Shown one piece after another: positions 1 through 14,740 of a stretch of 64,000 bases of DNA (position 1 is the first letter of the stretch; every line of letters begins with the position of its first letter). Source of the DNA: Eretmocerus hayati (taxonomy: Eukaryota; Arthropoda; Insecta; Hymenoptera; Aphelinidae). The notes under the pieces are model-generated. The model was given only the letters and a program-made list of their open reading frames with translations. It did not search any database and was not told the DNA's origin. The stretch covers positions 94,958,501 to 95,022,500 of the forward strand of contig CM056743.1 in the NCBI GenBank assembly GCA_029851415.1, given 5' to 3'. A program made the position numbers and the translations under genes.

Positions 1-3000
1 GACACAAGAGCGGATATTGGGGAAAATGATGATGCTTGAGATTTGACTTTCTTCCTCTGCCAGAACTTCAACCTGATCAATCCATAGACGTTGAAATCCG
101 GTTTCCTCTACCATTCATATGAGATATGCGCACTTCGTGCATGAGTACCTCGGAGCTGACGACTCCTCTTACGTAGAAAACGATTTATGACGCCACAAGG
201 AGAATCGAAAGAATGATGATGACGCGTTTGGAATCATGACGACACTTCTCGCGTGGAAGACAACTCAAGACGACACAAGGACGAATGTACGGGAAAATGA
301 TGATGATTGGGATTTGACTTTCATCCCCTGCCAAAACTTCAACCCAATCAATCCATATCCGTTGAAATACGGTTTCCTGTACCATTTATATGAGATGTAC
401 GCTTTTCGTGCATGAGTACACCGAAGCACACTCAGAATGACTGAGCTGTCACAAATACGACATTCACAAAGATGTTGGGGATTATGATGACACCCCTTTC
501 ATAGGAACCAATTTATAATGCGACAAACGTTTAGAATCATGACGACTCCTCCTACCTAGGAGACGATTCATGACGCCCCAAGGAGAATCGACAGGATGAT
601 GATGATGCGTTTGGGATAATGATGACACTTCTCACGTGGAAGACGACTCAAGATGACACAAGAGCGGATATTGGGGAAAATGATGAACCTTGAGATTTGA
701 CTTTCTTCCTCTGCCAGAACTTCAACCTGATCAATCCATAAACGTTGAAATCCGGTTTCCTCTACCATTTATATGAGATATGCGCACTTCGTGCATGAGT
801 ACCTTGGAGCTGACGACTCCTCTTACGTAGGAGACGATTCATGACGCAACAAGGAGAATCGACAGAATGATGTTGACGCGTTTGGAATCATGACGACACT
901 TCTCACGTGGAAGACGACTTAAGACGACTCAAGGGCGGATATACGAAAAAATGATGATGCTTGGGATTGACTTTCATCCTCTGCCAGAACTTCAACCTAA
1001 TCAATCCATATCCGTTGAAATACGGTTTCCTGTACCATTCATATGAGATGTGTGCACTTTGTGCATGAGTACACCGCAGCACACTTAGGATGACTGAGCT
1101 GTCACAGATACGACATTCAGAAAGATGTTGGGAATTATGATGACACTTCTCCACGTCGTAACCGATTTATGATGCCACAAGGAGAATTGAAAGAATGATG
1201 ATGACGCGTTGGAATCATGACAACACTTCTCACGTGGAAGACGACTCAAGACGACACAAGGGCGAATATACGGAATGAAGATGATGTTTGGGATTGACTT
1301 CCATCCTCTGCCAGAACTTCAACCTAACCAATCCATATCCGTTGAATTACGGTTTCCTGTACCATTTATATGAGATGTCTGCGGTTCGTGCATGAGTACA
1401 CCGAAGCACACTTAGGATGACTGAGCTGTCACAAATACGACATTCACAAAGATTTTGGGGATTATGATGACACCTCTTTCATAGGAATCGATTTATGATG
1501 CCACAAACGTTTAGAATTATGACGACTCCTCTCATGTAGAAGACAATCCATGACGCCACAAAGAGAATCGACGGAATGACGATGACCCGTTTGGAATTAT
1601 GACGACACTTCTCACGTGGAAGACGATTTGAGATGACACAAGAGCGGATATACGGGAAATGATGATGCTTGAGTTTCGACTTTCTTCCTCTGCCAGAACT
1701 TCAACCTAATCAATCCATAGACGATGAAATACGGTTTCCTCTACCATTTATATGAGATATGCGCATTCGTGCATCAGTACCTCGGAGCTGACGACTCCTC
1801 TTACGTAGAAGACGATTTATGACGCCACAAGGAGAATCGAAAGAATGATGATGACGGGTTTGGAATTATCACGACACTTCTCACGTGGAAGACGACTTTA
1901 GACGACACAAGGGCGAATGTACGGGAAAATGATGATGCTTGGGATTTGACTCTCATCCCCTGCCAGAACTTGAACCTAATCAATCCATATTCGTTAAAAT
2001 ACAGCTTCCAGTACCATTCATGTGAGATGTGCGCACTTCGTGCATGAGTACACCGAAGCACACTTAGGTTAACTGAGCTCTCTCAGATACGACATTCCCA
2101 AGTATGTTGGGGATTATGATAACACTTCTTTACGTAGGAACCGATTCATGATGCCACAAACGTTGAGAATTATGATGACTCCTCCTACGTAGAAGACGAT
2201 TCATGACGCCACAAGGAGAATCGACAGGATGATGATGACGCGTTTGGAATTATGACGACACTACTCACGTGGAAGATGACTCAAGACGACTCAAGGGCGG
2301 ATGTACGGAAAAATGATGATGCTTCGGTTTTGACTTTCATCCCCTGCCAGAACTTCAACCTAATCAACCAATATCCGTTGAAATACGGTTCCCTGTACCA
2401 TTCATATGAGATGTGTGCACTTTGTGCATGAATACACCGAAGCACACTGAGGATGACTGAGCTGTCACAGATACGACATTCACAAAGATGTTGGGAACGA
2501 TGATGACACTTCTTCACGTGGAAACCGATTTATGATGCCACAAACGTTTAGAGTCATGACGATTCCTCTTACGTAGAAGACGATTTATGACGCCACAAGG
2601 AGAATTGAAAGAATGATGATGACGCGTTCGGAGTTATGACGACTATTCTCACGTGGAAGACGACTTAAGACGACACAAGGGCGAATGTACGGGAAAATGA
2701 TGATGCTCGGGATTTGACTCTCATTCCCTGCCAGAACTCCAATCTAATCAATCCATATTCGTTGAAATACGGTTTCCTGTATCATTTATATGAGATATGG
2801 GCACTTCGTGCACGAGGACAAGGAAGCACACTTAGGATGACTCAGCTGTCACAGATACGACGTTCACAAAGAAGTTGGGAATTATGATGACACTTCTTTA
2901 CGTAGGAACCGATTCATGATGCCACGAAAGTTTAGAATTATGACGACTCCTCTCACGTAGAAGACGATTCATGACGCCACAAAGAGAATCGACGGAATGA

Positions 3001-3739
3001 CGATGACGCGTTTGGGATAATGACGACACTTCTCACGTGGAAGACGACTTGAGACGACTCGAGGGCGGATATACGGAAAAATGATGATGCTTGGGATTGT
3101 CTTCCATCCTCTGCCAGAACTTCAACCTAATCAATCCATATCCGTTGAAATACGGTTCCCTGTATCATTTATATGAGATATGCGCACTTCGTGCACGAGT
3201 ACACCGAAGCACACTTAGTATGACTCAGCTGTCACAGATACGACGTTCACAAAGAAGTTGGGAATTATGATGACACTTCTTCACGTAGGAACCGATTCAT
3301 GATGCCACAAAAGTTTAGAATTATGACGACTCCTCTCACGTAGAAGACGATTCATGACGCCACAAAGAGAATCGACGGAATGACGATGACGCGTTTGGGA
3401 TAATGACGACACTTCTCACGTGGAAGACGACTTGAGACGACTCGAGGGCGGATATACGGAAAAATGATGATGCTTGGGATTGTCTTCCATCCTCTGCCAG
3501 AACTTCAACCTAATCAATCTATATCCGTTGAAATACGGTTCCCTGTACCATTCATATGAGATGTGTGCACTTCGTGTATGAGTACACCGAAGCACACTTA
3601 GGATGACTGAGCTGTCACAAATACGACATTCACAAAGATGTTGGGAATTATGATGACACCTCTTTACGTAGGAACCGATTCATTATGCAGGAACTGTTCA
3701 GGATTATGACGACTCCTCTCACGTAGAAGACGATTCATG

Positions 3740-6700
3740 ACGCCACAAAGAGAATCGACGGAATGACGATTTCGCGTTTGGGATAATGACGACACTTCTC
3801 ACGGGGAAGACGACTTAAGACAACACAAGGGCGGATATACGGAAAAATGATGTTGCTTGAGATTTGACGTTCTTCCTCTGCCAGAACTTCAACCTAATCA
3901 ATCCATATCCGTTGAAATACGGTTCCCTGTACCATTCATATGAGATGTGTGCACTCTGTGCATGAGTACACCGAAGCACACTTAGGATGACTGAGCTGTC
4001 ACAAATACGACATTCACAAAGATGTTGGGGATTATGATAACACTTCTTTACGTAGGAACCGATTTATAATGCCACAAACGTTGAGAATTATGACGACTCC
4101 TCCTACGTAGAAGACGATTCATGACGCCACAAGGAGAATTGAAAGAATGATGATGACGCGTTCGGAATCATGACGACTATTCTCACGTGGAAGACGACTT
4201 AAGACGACACAAGGGCGAATGTACGGGAAAATGTTGATGCTTGGGATCTGACTTTCATTCCCTGCCACAACTTCAACCTAATCAATCCATATCCGTTCAA
4301 ATACGGTTCCAAGTATCATTCATATGAGATATGCGCACTTCGTGCACGAGTACACCGAAGCACACTTAGGATGACTCAGCTGTCACAGATACGACGTTCA
4401 CAAAGAAGTTGGGAATTATGATGACACTTCTTTACGTAGAAACCGATTCATTATGCAGGAACTGTTCAGGATTATGACGACTCCGCTTACGTAGAAGATG
4501 ATTTATGACGCCACAAGAAGAATCGACAGGATGATGATGATGCTTTTGGGATTATCACGACACTTTTCACGTGGAAGACGACTTAAGACGACACAAGGGC
4601 GGATATACGGAATAAAGATGATGCTTGGGATTTGATTTCCATCCTCTGCCAGAACTTCGACCTTATCAATCCGGATTCGTTAAAATACGGCTTTCTGTAC
4701 CATTCATGTGAGATGTGCGCCCTTTGTGCATGAGTACACCGGAGCACACTTAGGATGACTGAGCTGTCACAGACACGACATTCACAAAGATGTTGGGAAT
4801 TATGACGACACTTGTTTACGTAGGAACCAATTTATGATGCGACAAATGTTTAGAATTATGACGACTCCTCCTACGTAGAAGACGATTCATGTTGCCAAAA
4901 GGAGAATCGAAAGAATGATGATGACGCGTTTGGAAATTATGACGACACTTCTCACGTGGCAGACGACTTAAGACGACTCAAGGGCGGATATACGGAAAAA
5001 TGATGATGCTTGGGATTGACTTCCATCCTCTGCCAGAACTTCAACCTAATCAAATCATATTCGTTGAAATACGGTTTCCTGTATCATTTATATGAGATAT
5101 GCGCACTTCGTGCACGAGTACACCGAAGCACACTTAGTATGACTCAGCTGTCACAGATACGACGTTCACAAAGAAGTTGGGAATTATGATGACACTTCTC
5201 TACGTAGGAACCGATTCATGATGCCACAAAAGTTTAGAATTATGACAACTCCTCTCACGTAGAAGACGATTCATGACGCCACAAAGAGAATCGACGGAAT
5301 GACGATGACGCGTTTGGGATAATGACGACACTTCTCACGTGGAAGACGACTTGAGACGACTCGAGGGCGGATATACGGAAAAATGATGATGCTTGGGATT
5401 GTCTTTCATCCTCTGCCAGAACTTCAACCTAATCAATCCATATCCGTTGAAATACGGTTCCCTGTACCATTCATATGAGATGTGTGGACTTCGTGTATAA
5501 GTACACCGAAGGTAACTTAGGATGACTGAGCTGTCACAAATACGACATTCACAAAGATGTTGGGGATTATGATGACACCCCTTTCATGGAAATCGATTTA
5601 TGATGCCACAAACGTTTAGAATTATGACGACTCCTCTCACGTAGAAGACGATTCATGACGCCACAAAGAGAATCGACGGAATGACGATTTCGCGTTTGGG
5701 ATAATGACGACACTTCTCACGGGGAAGACGACTTAAGACGACACAAGGGCGGATATACGGGAAAATGATGTTGCTTGAGATTTGACGTTCTTCCTCTGCC
5801 AGAACTTCAACCTAATCAATCCATATCCGTTGAAATACGGTTCCCTGTACCATTCATATGAGATGTGTGCACTCTGTGCATGAGTATACCGAAGCACACT
5901 TAGGATGACTGAGCTGTCACAAATACGACATTCACAAAGATGTTGGGGATTATGATAACACTTCTTTACGTAGGAACCGATTTATGATGCCACAAACGTT
6001 GAGAATTATGACGACTCCTCCTACGTAGAAGACGATTCATGACGCCACAAGGAGAATTGAAAGAATGATGATGACGCGTTCGGAATCATGACGACTATTC
6101 TCACGTGGAAGACGACTTAAGACGACACAAGGGCGAATGTACGGGAAAATGTTGATGCTTGGGATTTGACTTTCATTCCCTGCCAGAACTTCAACCTAAT
6201 CAATCCATATCCGTTCAAATACGGTTTCCTGTATCATTTATATGAGATATGCGCACTTCGTGAACGAGTACACCGAAGCACACTTAGGATGACTCAGCTG
6301 TCACAGATACGACGTTCACAAAGATGTTGGGAATTATGATGACACTTCTTTACGTAGGAACCGATTCATTATGCAGGAACTGTTCAGGATTATGACGACT
6401 CCTCTTACGTAGAAGATGATTTATGACGCCACAAGAAGAATCGACAAAATGATGATGATGCTTTTGGAATTATCACGACACTTTTCACGTGGAAGACGAC
6501 TTAAGACGACACAAGAGCGGATATACGGAATAAAGATGATGCTTGGGATTTGATTTCCATCCTCTGCCAGAACTTCGACCTTATCAATCCGTATTCGTTA
6601 AAATACGGCTTCCTGTACCATTCATATGAGATGTGCGCCCTTTGTGCATGAGTACACCGAAGCACACTTAGGATGACTGAGCTGTCACAGACACGACATT

Positions 6701-7590
6701 CACAAAGATGTTGGGAATTATGATGACACTTGTTTACGTAGGAACCAATTTATGATGCGACAAACGTTTAGAATTATGACGACTCCTCCTACGTAGAAGA
6801 CGATCCATGTTGCCAAGAGGAGAATCGAAAGAATGATGATGACGCGTTTGGAATTATGACGACACTTCTCACGTGGCAGACGACTTAAGACGACTCAAGG
6901 GCGGATATACGGAAAAATGATGATGCTTGGGATTGACTTCCATCCTCTGCCAGAACTTCAACCTAATCAATCCATATTCGTTGAAATACGGTTTCCTGTA
7001 TCATTTATATGAGATATGCGCACTTCGTGCACGAGTACACCGAAGCACACTTAGGATGACTCAGCTGTCACAGATACGACATTCACAAAGATGTTGGGAA
7101 TTATGATGACACTTCTTCACGTAGGAACCGATTCATTATGCAGGAACTGTTCAGGATTATGACGACTCCTCTTACGTAGAAGATGATTTATGACGCCACA
7201 AGAAGAATCGACAGAATGATGATGATGCTTCTCGAATTATCACGACACTTTTCACGTGGAAGACGACTTAAGACGACACAAGGGCGGATATACGGAAAAA
7301 TAATGATGCTTCGGTTTTGACTTTCATCCCCTGCCAGAACTTCAACCTAATGAATCCATATCCGTTGAAATACGGTTCCCTGTACCATTCATATGGGATG
7401 TGTGCACTTTGTGCATGAATACACCGAAGCACACTGAGGATGACTGAGCTGTCACAGATACGACATTCACAAAGATGTTGGGAACGATGATGACACTTCT
7501 TCACATGGAAACCGATTTATGATGCCACAAACGTTTAGAATTATGACGATTCCTCTTACGTAGAAGACGATTTATGACGCCACAAGGAGA
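3740..7590. repeat. Higher-order satellite repeat, ~1.92-kb period
   Basis: Monomer-specific variants return after five monomers. GAATGACGATTTCGCG is at 3761 and again at 5679, a spacing of 1918 bp. The variant with GATGATGCTTTTGG next to TATCACGACACTTTTC is near 4533 and 6453. Adjacent monomers are much less alike than monomers 1918 bp apart, which indicates recent amplification of a five-monomer block. Confidence 0.8.
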
Positions 7591-8499
7591 ATTGAAAGAA
7601 TGATGATGACGCGTTCGGAATTATGACAACTATACCCACGTGGAAGACGACTTAAGACGACACAAGGGCGAATGTACGGGAAAACGATGATGCTTGGGAT
7701 TTGACTCTCATTCCCTGCCAGAACTTCAACCTAATCAATCCATATTCAATGAAATACGGTTCCCTGTATCATTTATATGAGATATGGGCACTTCGTGCAC
7801 GAGGACAAGGAAGCACACTTAGGATGACTCAGCTGTCACAGATACGATGTTCACTAAGGAGTTGGGAATTATGATGACACTTCTTTACGTAAAAACCGAT
7901 TCATGATGCCACAAAAGTTTAGAATCATGACGACTCCTCTTACGTAGAAGACGATTTATGACGCCACAAGGAGAACCGGAAGAATGATCATGACGCGTTT
8001 GGAATTATGACGACTCTTCTCACGTGGAAGACGACTTAAGACGACACAAGGGCGAATGTACGGGAAAATGATGATGCTTGGGATTTGACTTTCATCCTCC
8101 GCCAGAATTTCAACCTAATCAATCCATATTCGTTCAAATACGGTTTCCTGTATATTTGAATGAGATATGGGCACTTCGTGCATGAGTACACCGAAGCACA
8201 CTTAGGATGACTGAGCTGTCACAAATACGACATCCACAAAGAAGTTGGGAATCATGATGACACTCCTTCACGTAGAAACCGATTTTTGATGCCACAAACG
8301 TTTAGAATTATGACGACTCCTCTTACGTAGAAGACGATCTATGACGCCACAAGGAGAATCGAAAGAATGATAATGCCGCGTTTGGAATTATGACGATACT
8401 TCTCACGTGGAAGACGACTTAAGACGACACCAGGGCGGATATACGGGATAATGATGATGCTTGGGATTTGACTTTCATCCTCTGCCGGAACTTCAACCT

Positions 8500-11400
8500 A
8501 ATCAATCCTAAGTCGCTATAATACGTTCTCCTGTACCATTTATATGAGATATGCGCACTTCGCGCATGTGTACACCGAAGCACACTCAAGATGAATGAGC
8601 TGTCACAGATACGTTTGGAATTATGAGAACTTTTCTCTCGTGGAAGATCAATTATGACGCCACAAGGAATGATGTACAGAATAATGGAGATGCTTCGTAC
8701 TCAACTTTCTTCTACCGCTAGCACTTCAACCTGATCGATCTGAAATCGTTGCTCAGACACATCGACGAATCTGAGGTCCTCGAAAGTGTGTTCCGTAACA
8801 AAGTATAGGCTCTCCTCATATTTATGGGAAATATACGTACTTCGTGCATGAGCACATCGAAGCACACTTCTGACGACTGTGTCACGAAAACTCATTTAGA
8901 ATCATGACGACTCCTCCCACGTAGAAGACGATTCATGACGCCTCGAGGAGAATCGACAGAATGATCATGACGCGTTTGGAATTATTACGACACCTAACAC
9001 GTGGAAGACGACGTAAGATGACACAAGCGGGGATATACGGAAAAATGATGCTGCTTGGGATTGACTTTCATCCTCTGCCAGAACTTCAACCTAATCGATC
9101 CATAGACGTTGAAATACGGTTCCCTGTACCATTAATATGAGACGTGTGCACTTCGTGCATGAGTACACCGAAGCACACTTAAGATGACTCAGCTGTCACA
9201 GATACGACATTCCCAAAGATGTTAGGAATTATGACAACACCTCTCACGTGGAAGGCGACGTAAGACGACACAAGCGGGGATATACGGAAAAATGATGATG
9301 CTCGAGATTTGACTTTCTTCCTCTGCCAGAACTTCAACCTAATCGATCCATAGACGTCGAAATACGGTTTCCTCTACCGTTTATATGAGATATGCGCATT
9401 TCGTGCATGGGTACTTCGAAGCTGACGACTCCTCTTACGTAGAAGACGATTTATGACGCCAAAAGGAGAATTGACAGAATGTTGTTGACGCGTCTGGTAT
9501 CATGCCGACACTGCTCACGTGGGAGACGACTTAAGACGACTCAAGGGCGGATATAGGGAAAAATGATGATGCTTGGGATTGACTTTCATCCTCTGCCAGA
9601 ACTCCAACCTAACAGATCCATATCCGTTGGAATACGGTTGCCTGTACCATCTGTATGAGACGTGTGCACTTCGTGCATGAGTACACCGAAGCACACTTAG
9701 GATGACTGAGCTATCACAGATACGACATCCACAAAGAAGTTGGGAATTATGATGACACTTCTTTACGTAGAAACCGATTCATGATGCCACAAACGTTTAG
9801 AATTATGACGACTCCTCTTACGTAGAAGACGATTTATGACGCCACAAGGAGAATTGGAAGAATGATGATGACGCGTTTGGAATGATGACGACTCTTCTCA
9901 CGTGGAAGACAACTTAAGACGACACAAGGGCGAATGTACGGGAAGATGATGATGCTTGGGATTTGACTTCCATCCCCTGCCAGTACTTGAACCTGATCAA
10001 TCCATATTCGTTAAAATACGGTTTTCTGTACCATTTATATGAGATATGCGCACTTCGTGCATGAGTACACCGAAGCACACTTAAGATGACTCAGCTGTCA
10101 CAGATACGACATTCACAAAGATGTTAGGAATTATGATGACACTTCTTTACGTAGGAACCGATTCATGATGCCAAAACTGTTCAGGATCATGACGACTCCT
10201 CTCACGCAGAAGACAATTCATGACGCCACAAAGAGAATCGACGTAATGACGATGACGCGTTTGGGATAATGACGACACTCCTCACTTGGAAAACGACTCA
10301 AGACGACACAAGGGCGGATATACGGAAAAATGATGATGCTCGAGATTTGACCTTCTTCTTCTGCCAGAACTTCAACCAATCGATCCATAGACGTTGAAAT
10401 ACGGTTTCCTCTACCGTTCATATGAGATATGCGCATTTCGTGCATGAGTACTTCGAAGCTGACGACTCCTCTTACGTAGAAGACGATTTATGACGCCACA
10501 AGGAGAATTGACAGAATGTTGTTGACGCGTTTGGTATCATGCCGACACTCCTCACGTGGAAGACGACTTAAGACGACTCAAGGGCGGATATACGGAAAAA
10601 TGATGATGCTCGGGATTGACTCTCATCCTCTGCCAGAACTCCAACCTAATCAATCCATATCCGTTGAAATACGGTTTCCTGTACCATTTATATGAGATGT
10701 GTGCACTTCGTGCATGAGTACACCGAAGCACACTTAGGATGACTGAGCTGTCACACATACGACATTCACAAAGGTGTTGGGAATTATGATGACACATCTT
10801 CGAATGGTAACCGTTTCATGATGACACAAACGTTTAGAATTATGACGACTCCACTTACGTAGAAGACGATTTATGACGCCACAAGGGAAATCGAAAGAAT
10901 GATGATGACGCGTTTGGAATGATGACGACTCTTCTCACGTGGAAGACGACTTAGGACGACACAAGGGCGAATGTACGGGAAAATGATGATGCTTGGGATT
11001 TGACTTTCATCCCGCGCCAGAATTTCAACCTAATCAATCCATATTCGTTCAAATACGGTTTCCTGTATATTTAAATGAGATATGGGCACTTCGTGCACGA
11101 GTACACCAAAGCACACTTAGGATGACTCAGCTGTCACAGATACGACATTCAATAAGATGTTGGGAATTATGATGACACTTCTTTACGTAGGAAACGATTA
11201 ATGATGCCACAAACGTTTAGAATCATGACGACTCCTCTTACGTAGAAGACGATTTATGACGCCAGAAGGAGAATCGAAAGAATGATGATGACGCGTTTGG
11301 AATCATGACGACACTTCTCACGTGGGTGACGACTCAAGACGACACGAGGGCGAATGTACGGGAAAATGACGATGCTTGTGATTTGACTTCCATCCCCTGC

Positions 11401-13900
11401 CAGAACTTCAACCTAATCAATCCTAAGTCGCTATAATACGTTCTCCTGTACCATTTATATGAGATATGCGCACTTCGCGCATGTGTACACCGAAGCACAC
11501 TCAAGATGACTGAGCTGTCACAGATACGTTTGGAATTATGAGAACTTTCCTCTCGTGGAAGATCAATTATGACGCCACAAGGAATGATGTACAGAATAAT
11601 GGAGATGCTTTGTACTCAACTTTCTTCTACCGCTAGCACTTCAACCTGATCGATCTGAAATCGTTGCTCAGACACATCGACCAATCTGAGGTCCTCGGAA
11701 GTGTGTTCCGTAACAAAGTTTAGGCTCTCCTCATATTTATGGGATATATACGTACTTCGTGCATGAGCACATCGAAGCACACTTCTGACGACTGTGTCAC
11801 GAAAACTCATTTAGAATCATGACGACTCCTCCCACGTAGAAGACGATTCATGACGCCTCGAGGAGAATCGACAGAATGATGATGACGCGTTTGGAATTAT
11901 TACGACACCTCTCACGTGGAAGACGACGTAAGATGACACAAGCGGGGATATACGGAAAAATGATGATGCTTGGGATTGACTTTCATCCTCTGCTAGAACT
12001 TCAACCTAATCGATCCATAGACGTTGAAATACGGTTCCCTGTACCATTTATATGAGACGTGTGCACTTCGTGCATGAGTACACCGAAGCACACTTAAGAT
12101 GACTCAGCTGTCACAGATACGACATTCCCAAAGATGTTAGGAATTATGACGACACCTCTCACGTGGAAGGCGACGTAAGACGACACAAGCGGGGATATAC
12201 GGAAAAATGATGATGCTCGAGATTTGACTTTCTTCCTCTGCCAGAACTTCAACCTAATCGATCCATAGACCTTGTAATACGGTTTCCTCTACCGTTTATA
12301 TGAGATATGCGCATTTCGTGCATGAGTACTTCGAAGCTGACGACTCCTCTTACGTAGAAGACGATTTATGACGCCAAAAGGAGAATTGACAGAATGTTGT
12401 TGACGCGTTCGGTATCATGCCGACACTCCTCACGTGGAAGACGACTTAAGACGACTCAAGGACGGATATAGGGAAAAATGATGATGCTTGGGATTGACTT
12501 TCATCCTCTGCCAGAACTCCAACCTAATCAATCCATATCCGTTGGAATACGGTTTCGTGCACCATCTATATGAGACGTGTGCACTTCGTGCATGAGTACA
12601 CCGAAGCACACTTAGGATGACTGAGCTGTCACACATACGACATTCACAAAGATGTTGGGAATTATGATGACACTTCTTCGAGTGGAAACCGTTTCATGAT
12701 GACACAAACGTTTAGAATTATGACGACTCCTCTCACGTAGAAGACGATTTATGACGCCACAAGGAGAATCGAAAGAATGATGATGACGCGTTTGGAATGA
12801 TGACGACTCTTCTCACGTGGAAGACGACTTAAGACGACACAAGGGCGAATGTACGGGAAAATGATGATGCTTGGGATTTGACTTTCATCCCCTGCCAGAA
12901 CTTCAACCTAATCAATCCATATTCGTTCAAATACGGTTTCCTGTATATTTAAATGAGATATGCGCACTTCGTGCACGAGTACACCGAAGCACACTCAGGA
13001 TGACCCAGCTGTCACAGATACGACATTCACAAAGATGTTGGGAATTATGATGACACTTCTTCGAGTGGAAACCGTTTCATGATGACACAAACGTTTAGAA
13101 TTATGACGACTCCTCTCACGTAGAATACGATTCATGACGCCACAAGGAGAATCGAAAGAATGATGATGACGCGTTTGGAATGATGACGACACTTCTCACG
13201 TGGATGACGACTCAAGACGACACGAGGGCGAGTGTACGGGGAAATGACGATGCTTGTGATTTGTCTCCCATACCCTGCCAGAACTTCAACCTAACCAATC
13301 CATATCCGTTGAAATACGGTTCCCTGTACCATTTATATGAGATATGTGCACTTCGTGCATGAGTACACCGAAGCACACTTAGGATGACTGAGCAGTCACA
13401 GATACGACATCCACTTCTTTACGTAGAAACCGATTCATGATGCCAAAACTGTTCAGGATCATGACGACTTCTCTCACGCAGAAGACGATTTATGACGCCA
13501 CAAGGAGAATCGACAGGATGATGATGATGCGTTTGGAATTATCACGACACTTCTCACGTAGAAGACGACTTGAGACGACACAGGGGTGGATATACGGGAT
13601 AATGATGATGCTTGAGATTCGACTCTCATCCTCTGCCGGGACTTCAACCTAATCAATCCTTAGTCGCTTTAATACGTTCTCCTGTACCATTTATATGAGA
13701 TATGCGCACTTCATGCATGTGTACACCGAAGCACACTCAAGATGACTGAACTGTCACAGATACGTTTGGAATCATGAGAACGTTTCTTACGTGGAAGATC
13801 AATCATGACGCCACAAGGAAAGATTTACAGAATAATGCAGATGCTTCGTACTCAATTTTCTTCTACCGCTAGCACTTCAACCTGATCAATCTGAAATCGT
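8500..13900. repeat. Higher-order satellite repeat, ~2.9-kb period
   Basis: Long nearly identical segments repeat about 2915 bp apart. The segment with CCTAAGTCGCTATAATACG is near 8507 and 11422; the variant monomer with CTACCGCTAGCACTTC is near 8710 and 11627; the GCCTCGAGGAGAATCGAC variant is near 8940 and 11855. The second copy runs up to the insertion site of the palindromic element. Confidence 0.75.
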
Positions 13901-13911
13901 TGCTCGGACAC

Positions 13912-13917
13912 ATCGAC
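13912..13917. repeat. Target-site duplication, left copy (ATCGAC)
   Basis: ATCGAC directly precedes the element end AGTAGGG and is repeated directly after the other end (31816-31821). Uninterrupted satellite copies, for example near 33561, read CACATCGACCAATC, so the pre-insertion site had a single ATCGAC. Confidence 0.9.
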
Positions 13918-13947
13918 AGTAGGGTAGGAGAGCGGGGGAGACGAAGT
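13918..13947 (+). repeat. Left terminal inverted repeat tip
   Basis: The tip begins AGTAGGGTAGGAGAGCGGGG and is matched by the reverse complement of the right end, with one difference in the first seven bases (AGTAGGG against AGTAGGT). Homology to the right arm continues inward without a break. Confidence 0.85.
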
Positions 13948-13969
13948 AGGTCACACCTTTTCTCACTCT

Positions 13970-14312
13970 CCCCATAAGTAAAGCATTGCGCGCGGATCCT
14001 GACGAATGCATTGCAAGTATAGGCAACTGCACTATCATGCTTTTTTCACTCATCCGCGCTCGCCTCTCATTTTTCCTCCATTGCGCGCGGATCTTGACAA
14101 TTGTATGGCAAACTGAACTCCGAGCTCGGTTCTTTACCCCCGTCCATAAGAATATCATTGCCCGCGGATCCTCACGAAATACATTGGGAGGATAGGCAAC
14201 TGCTCGTCTCCGTGCTCGGCATAACGGGATAGGCCCGCACTCATATCCATCAATAATATTTGAGGAATATCGAGCTCATATTTTTGAAAGAAGCCTCTCA
14301 CTCTTTCAGCGG

Positions 14313-14343
<31 letters not shown>

Positions 14344-14690
14344 ATTCCTCGTTCATGCTGATTGCAGTGCGGGAGTCAGGGATCAGAAGACACACTCCCA
14401 ACGTGAGATCAAATAATATTTGATGATTCAAATAATATTTCTCGCCAGCTAAGATGAGCGCGGATTCCCCACCTTCCACGCAGTGAAAAAGACGTTCTCT
14501 CATAAGTATACCATTGTGTTCGGTTCCTATTAGGAGCATTGCAGACACAGCGCATGCATGCTTTTCACCACGCATGCATGATTCCACACGTCCCCCCCTA
14601 TAAAATACATTGACTGCGGTTACTATAACGGGCTCATGCTACTCCCACTTTCCACGTAAACGAAGCATTGTCCGCGTATCCTATAACACA
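13970..14690 (+). promoter_or_regulatory. Subterminal array of a GC-rich recurrent motif (left)
   Basis: A loose consensus, CATAAG-N5-CATTG(C/T)CCGCGGATCCTATAACG, recurs at about 13973-14001, 14080-14094, 14145-14175, 14501-14533, 14598-14630 and 14656-14686. Copies also lie at 15385-15417 and 17605-17622. Many are preceded by a C/T-rich run ending TTTCC or CCCC. The right arm has the mirror set. The role is unknown. Position and iteration resemble subterminal protein-binding sites or origin iterons; repeated promoters are another possibility. Confidence 0.6.
14317..14340 (+). repeat. (CT)n microsatellite
   Basis: A simple CT run of about 24 bp. The equivalent GA run on the right arm (near 31404) is shorter. 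Confidence 0.85.
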
Positions 14691-14740
14691 TGCCCATAGA
14701 TGTGATTACATCCATACGCAAAGGGCCTAGGCATATATAC

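Larger units (their letters stand above)
1..13911. repeat. ~383-bp satellite array, left block
   Basis: The whole stretch is diverged tandem copies of a ~383-bp monomer; for example the segment starting GACGACTCCT recurs at 158 and 541. Some monomers are shortened (the next copy starts near 812). Each monomer has a run built on GACGA/GATGATGAC, a conserved block ending ATGAGTACACCGAAGCACAC, and two or three related sub-units centred on TACGTA or CACGTG. Variant monomers with a different segment (CTACCGCTAGCACTTCAACC) occur near 8710, 11627 and 13865. The short minus-strand reading frames seen here are by-products of the repeat: they recur with every monomer and are broken by stops in neighbouring copies. 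No gene is visible in this block. Confidence 0.93.

Noticed and set aside
185..13656. Many 60-90-residue minus-strand frames in the satellite
   Set aside because: They recur with the monomer period, are interrupted in neighbouring copies, and reflect the repeat composition rather than a gene.
1..13911. CRISPR array
   Set aside because: Period is ~383 bp with diverging monomers; no short constant repeats with unique spacers.
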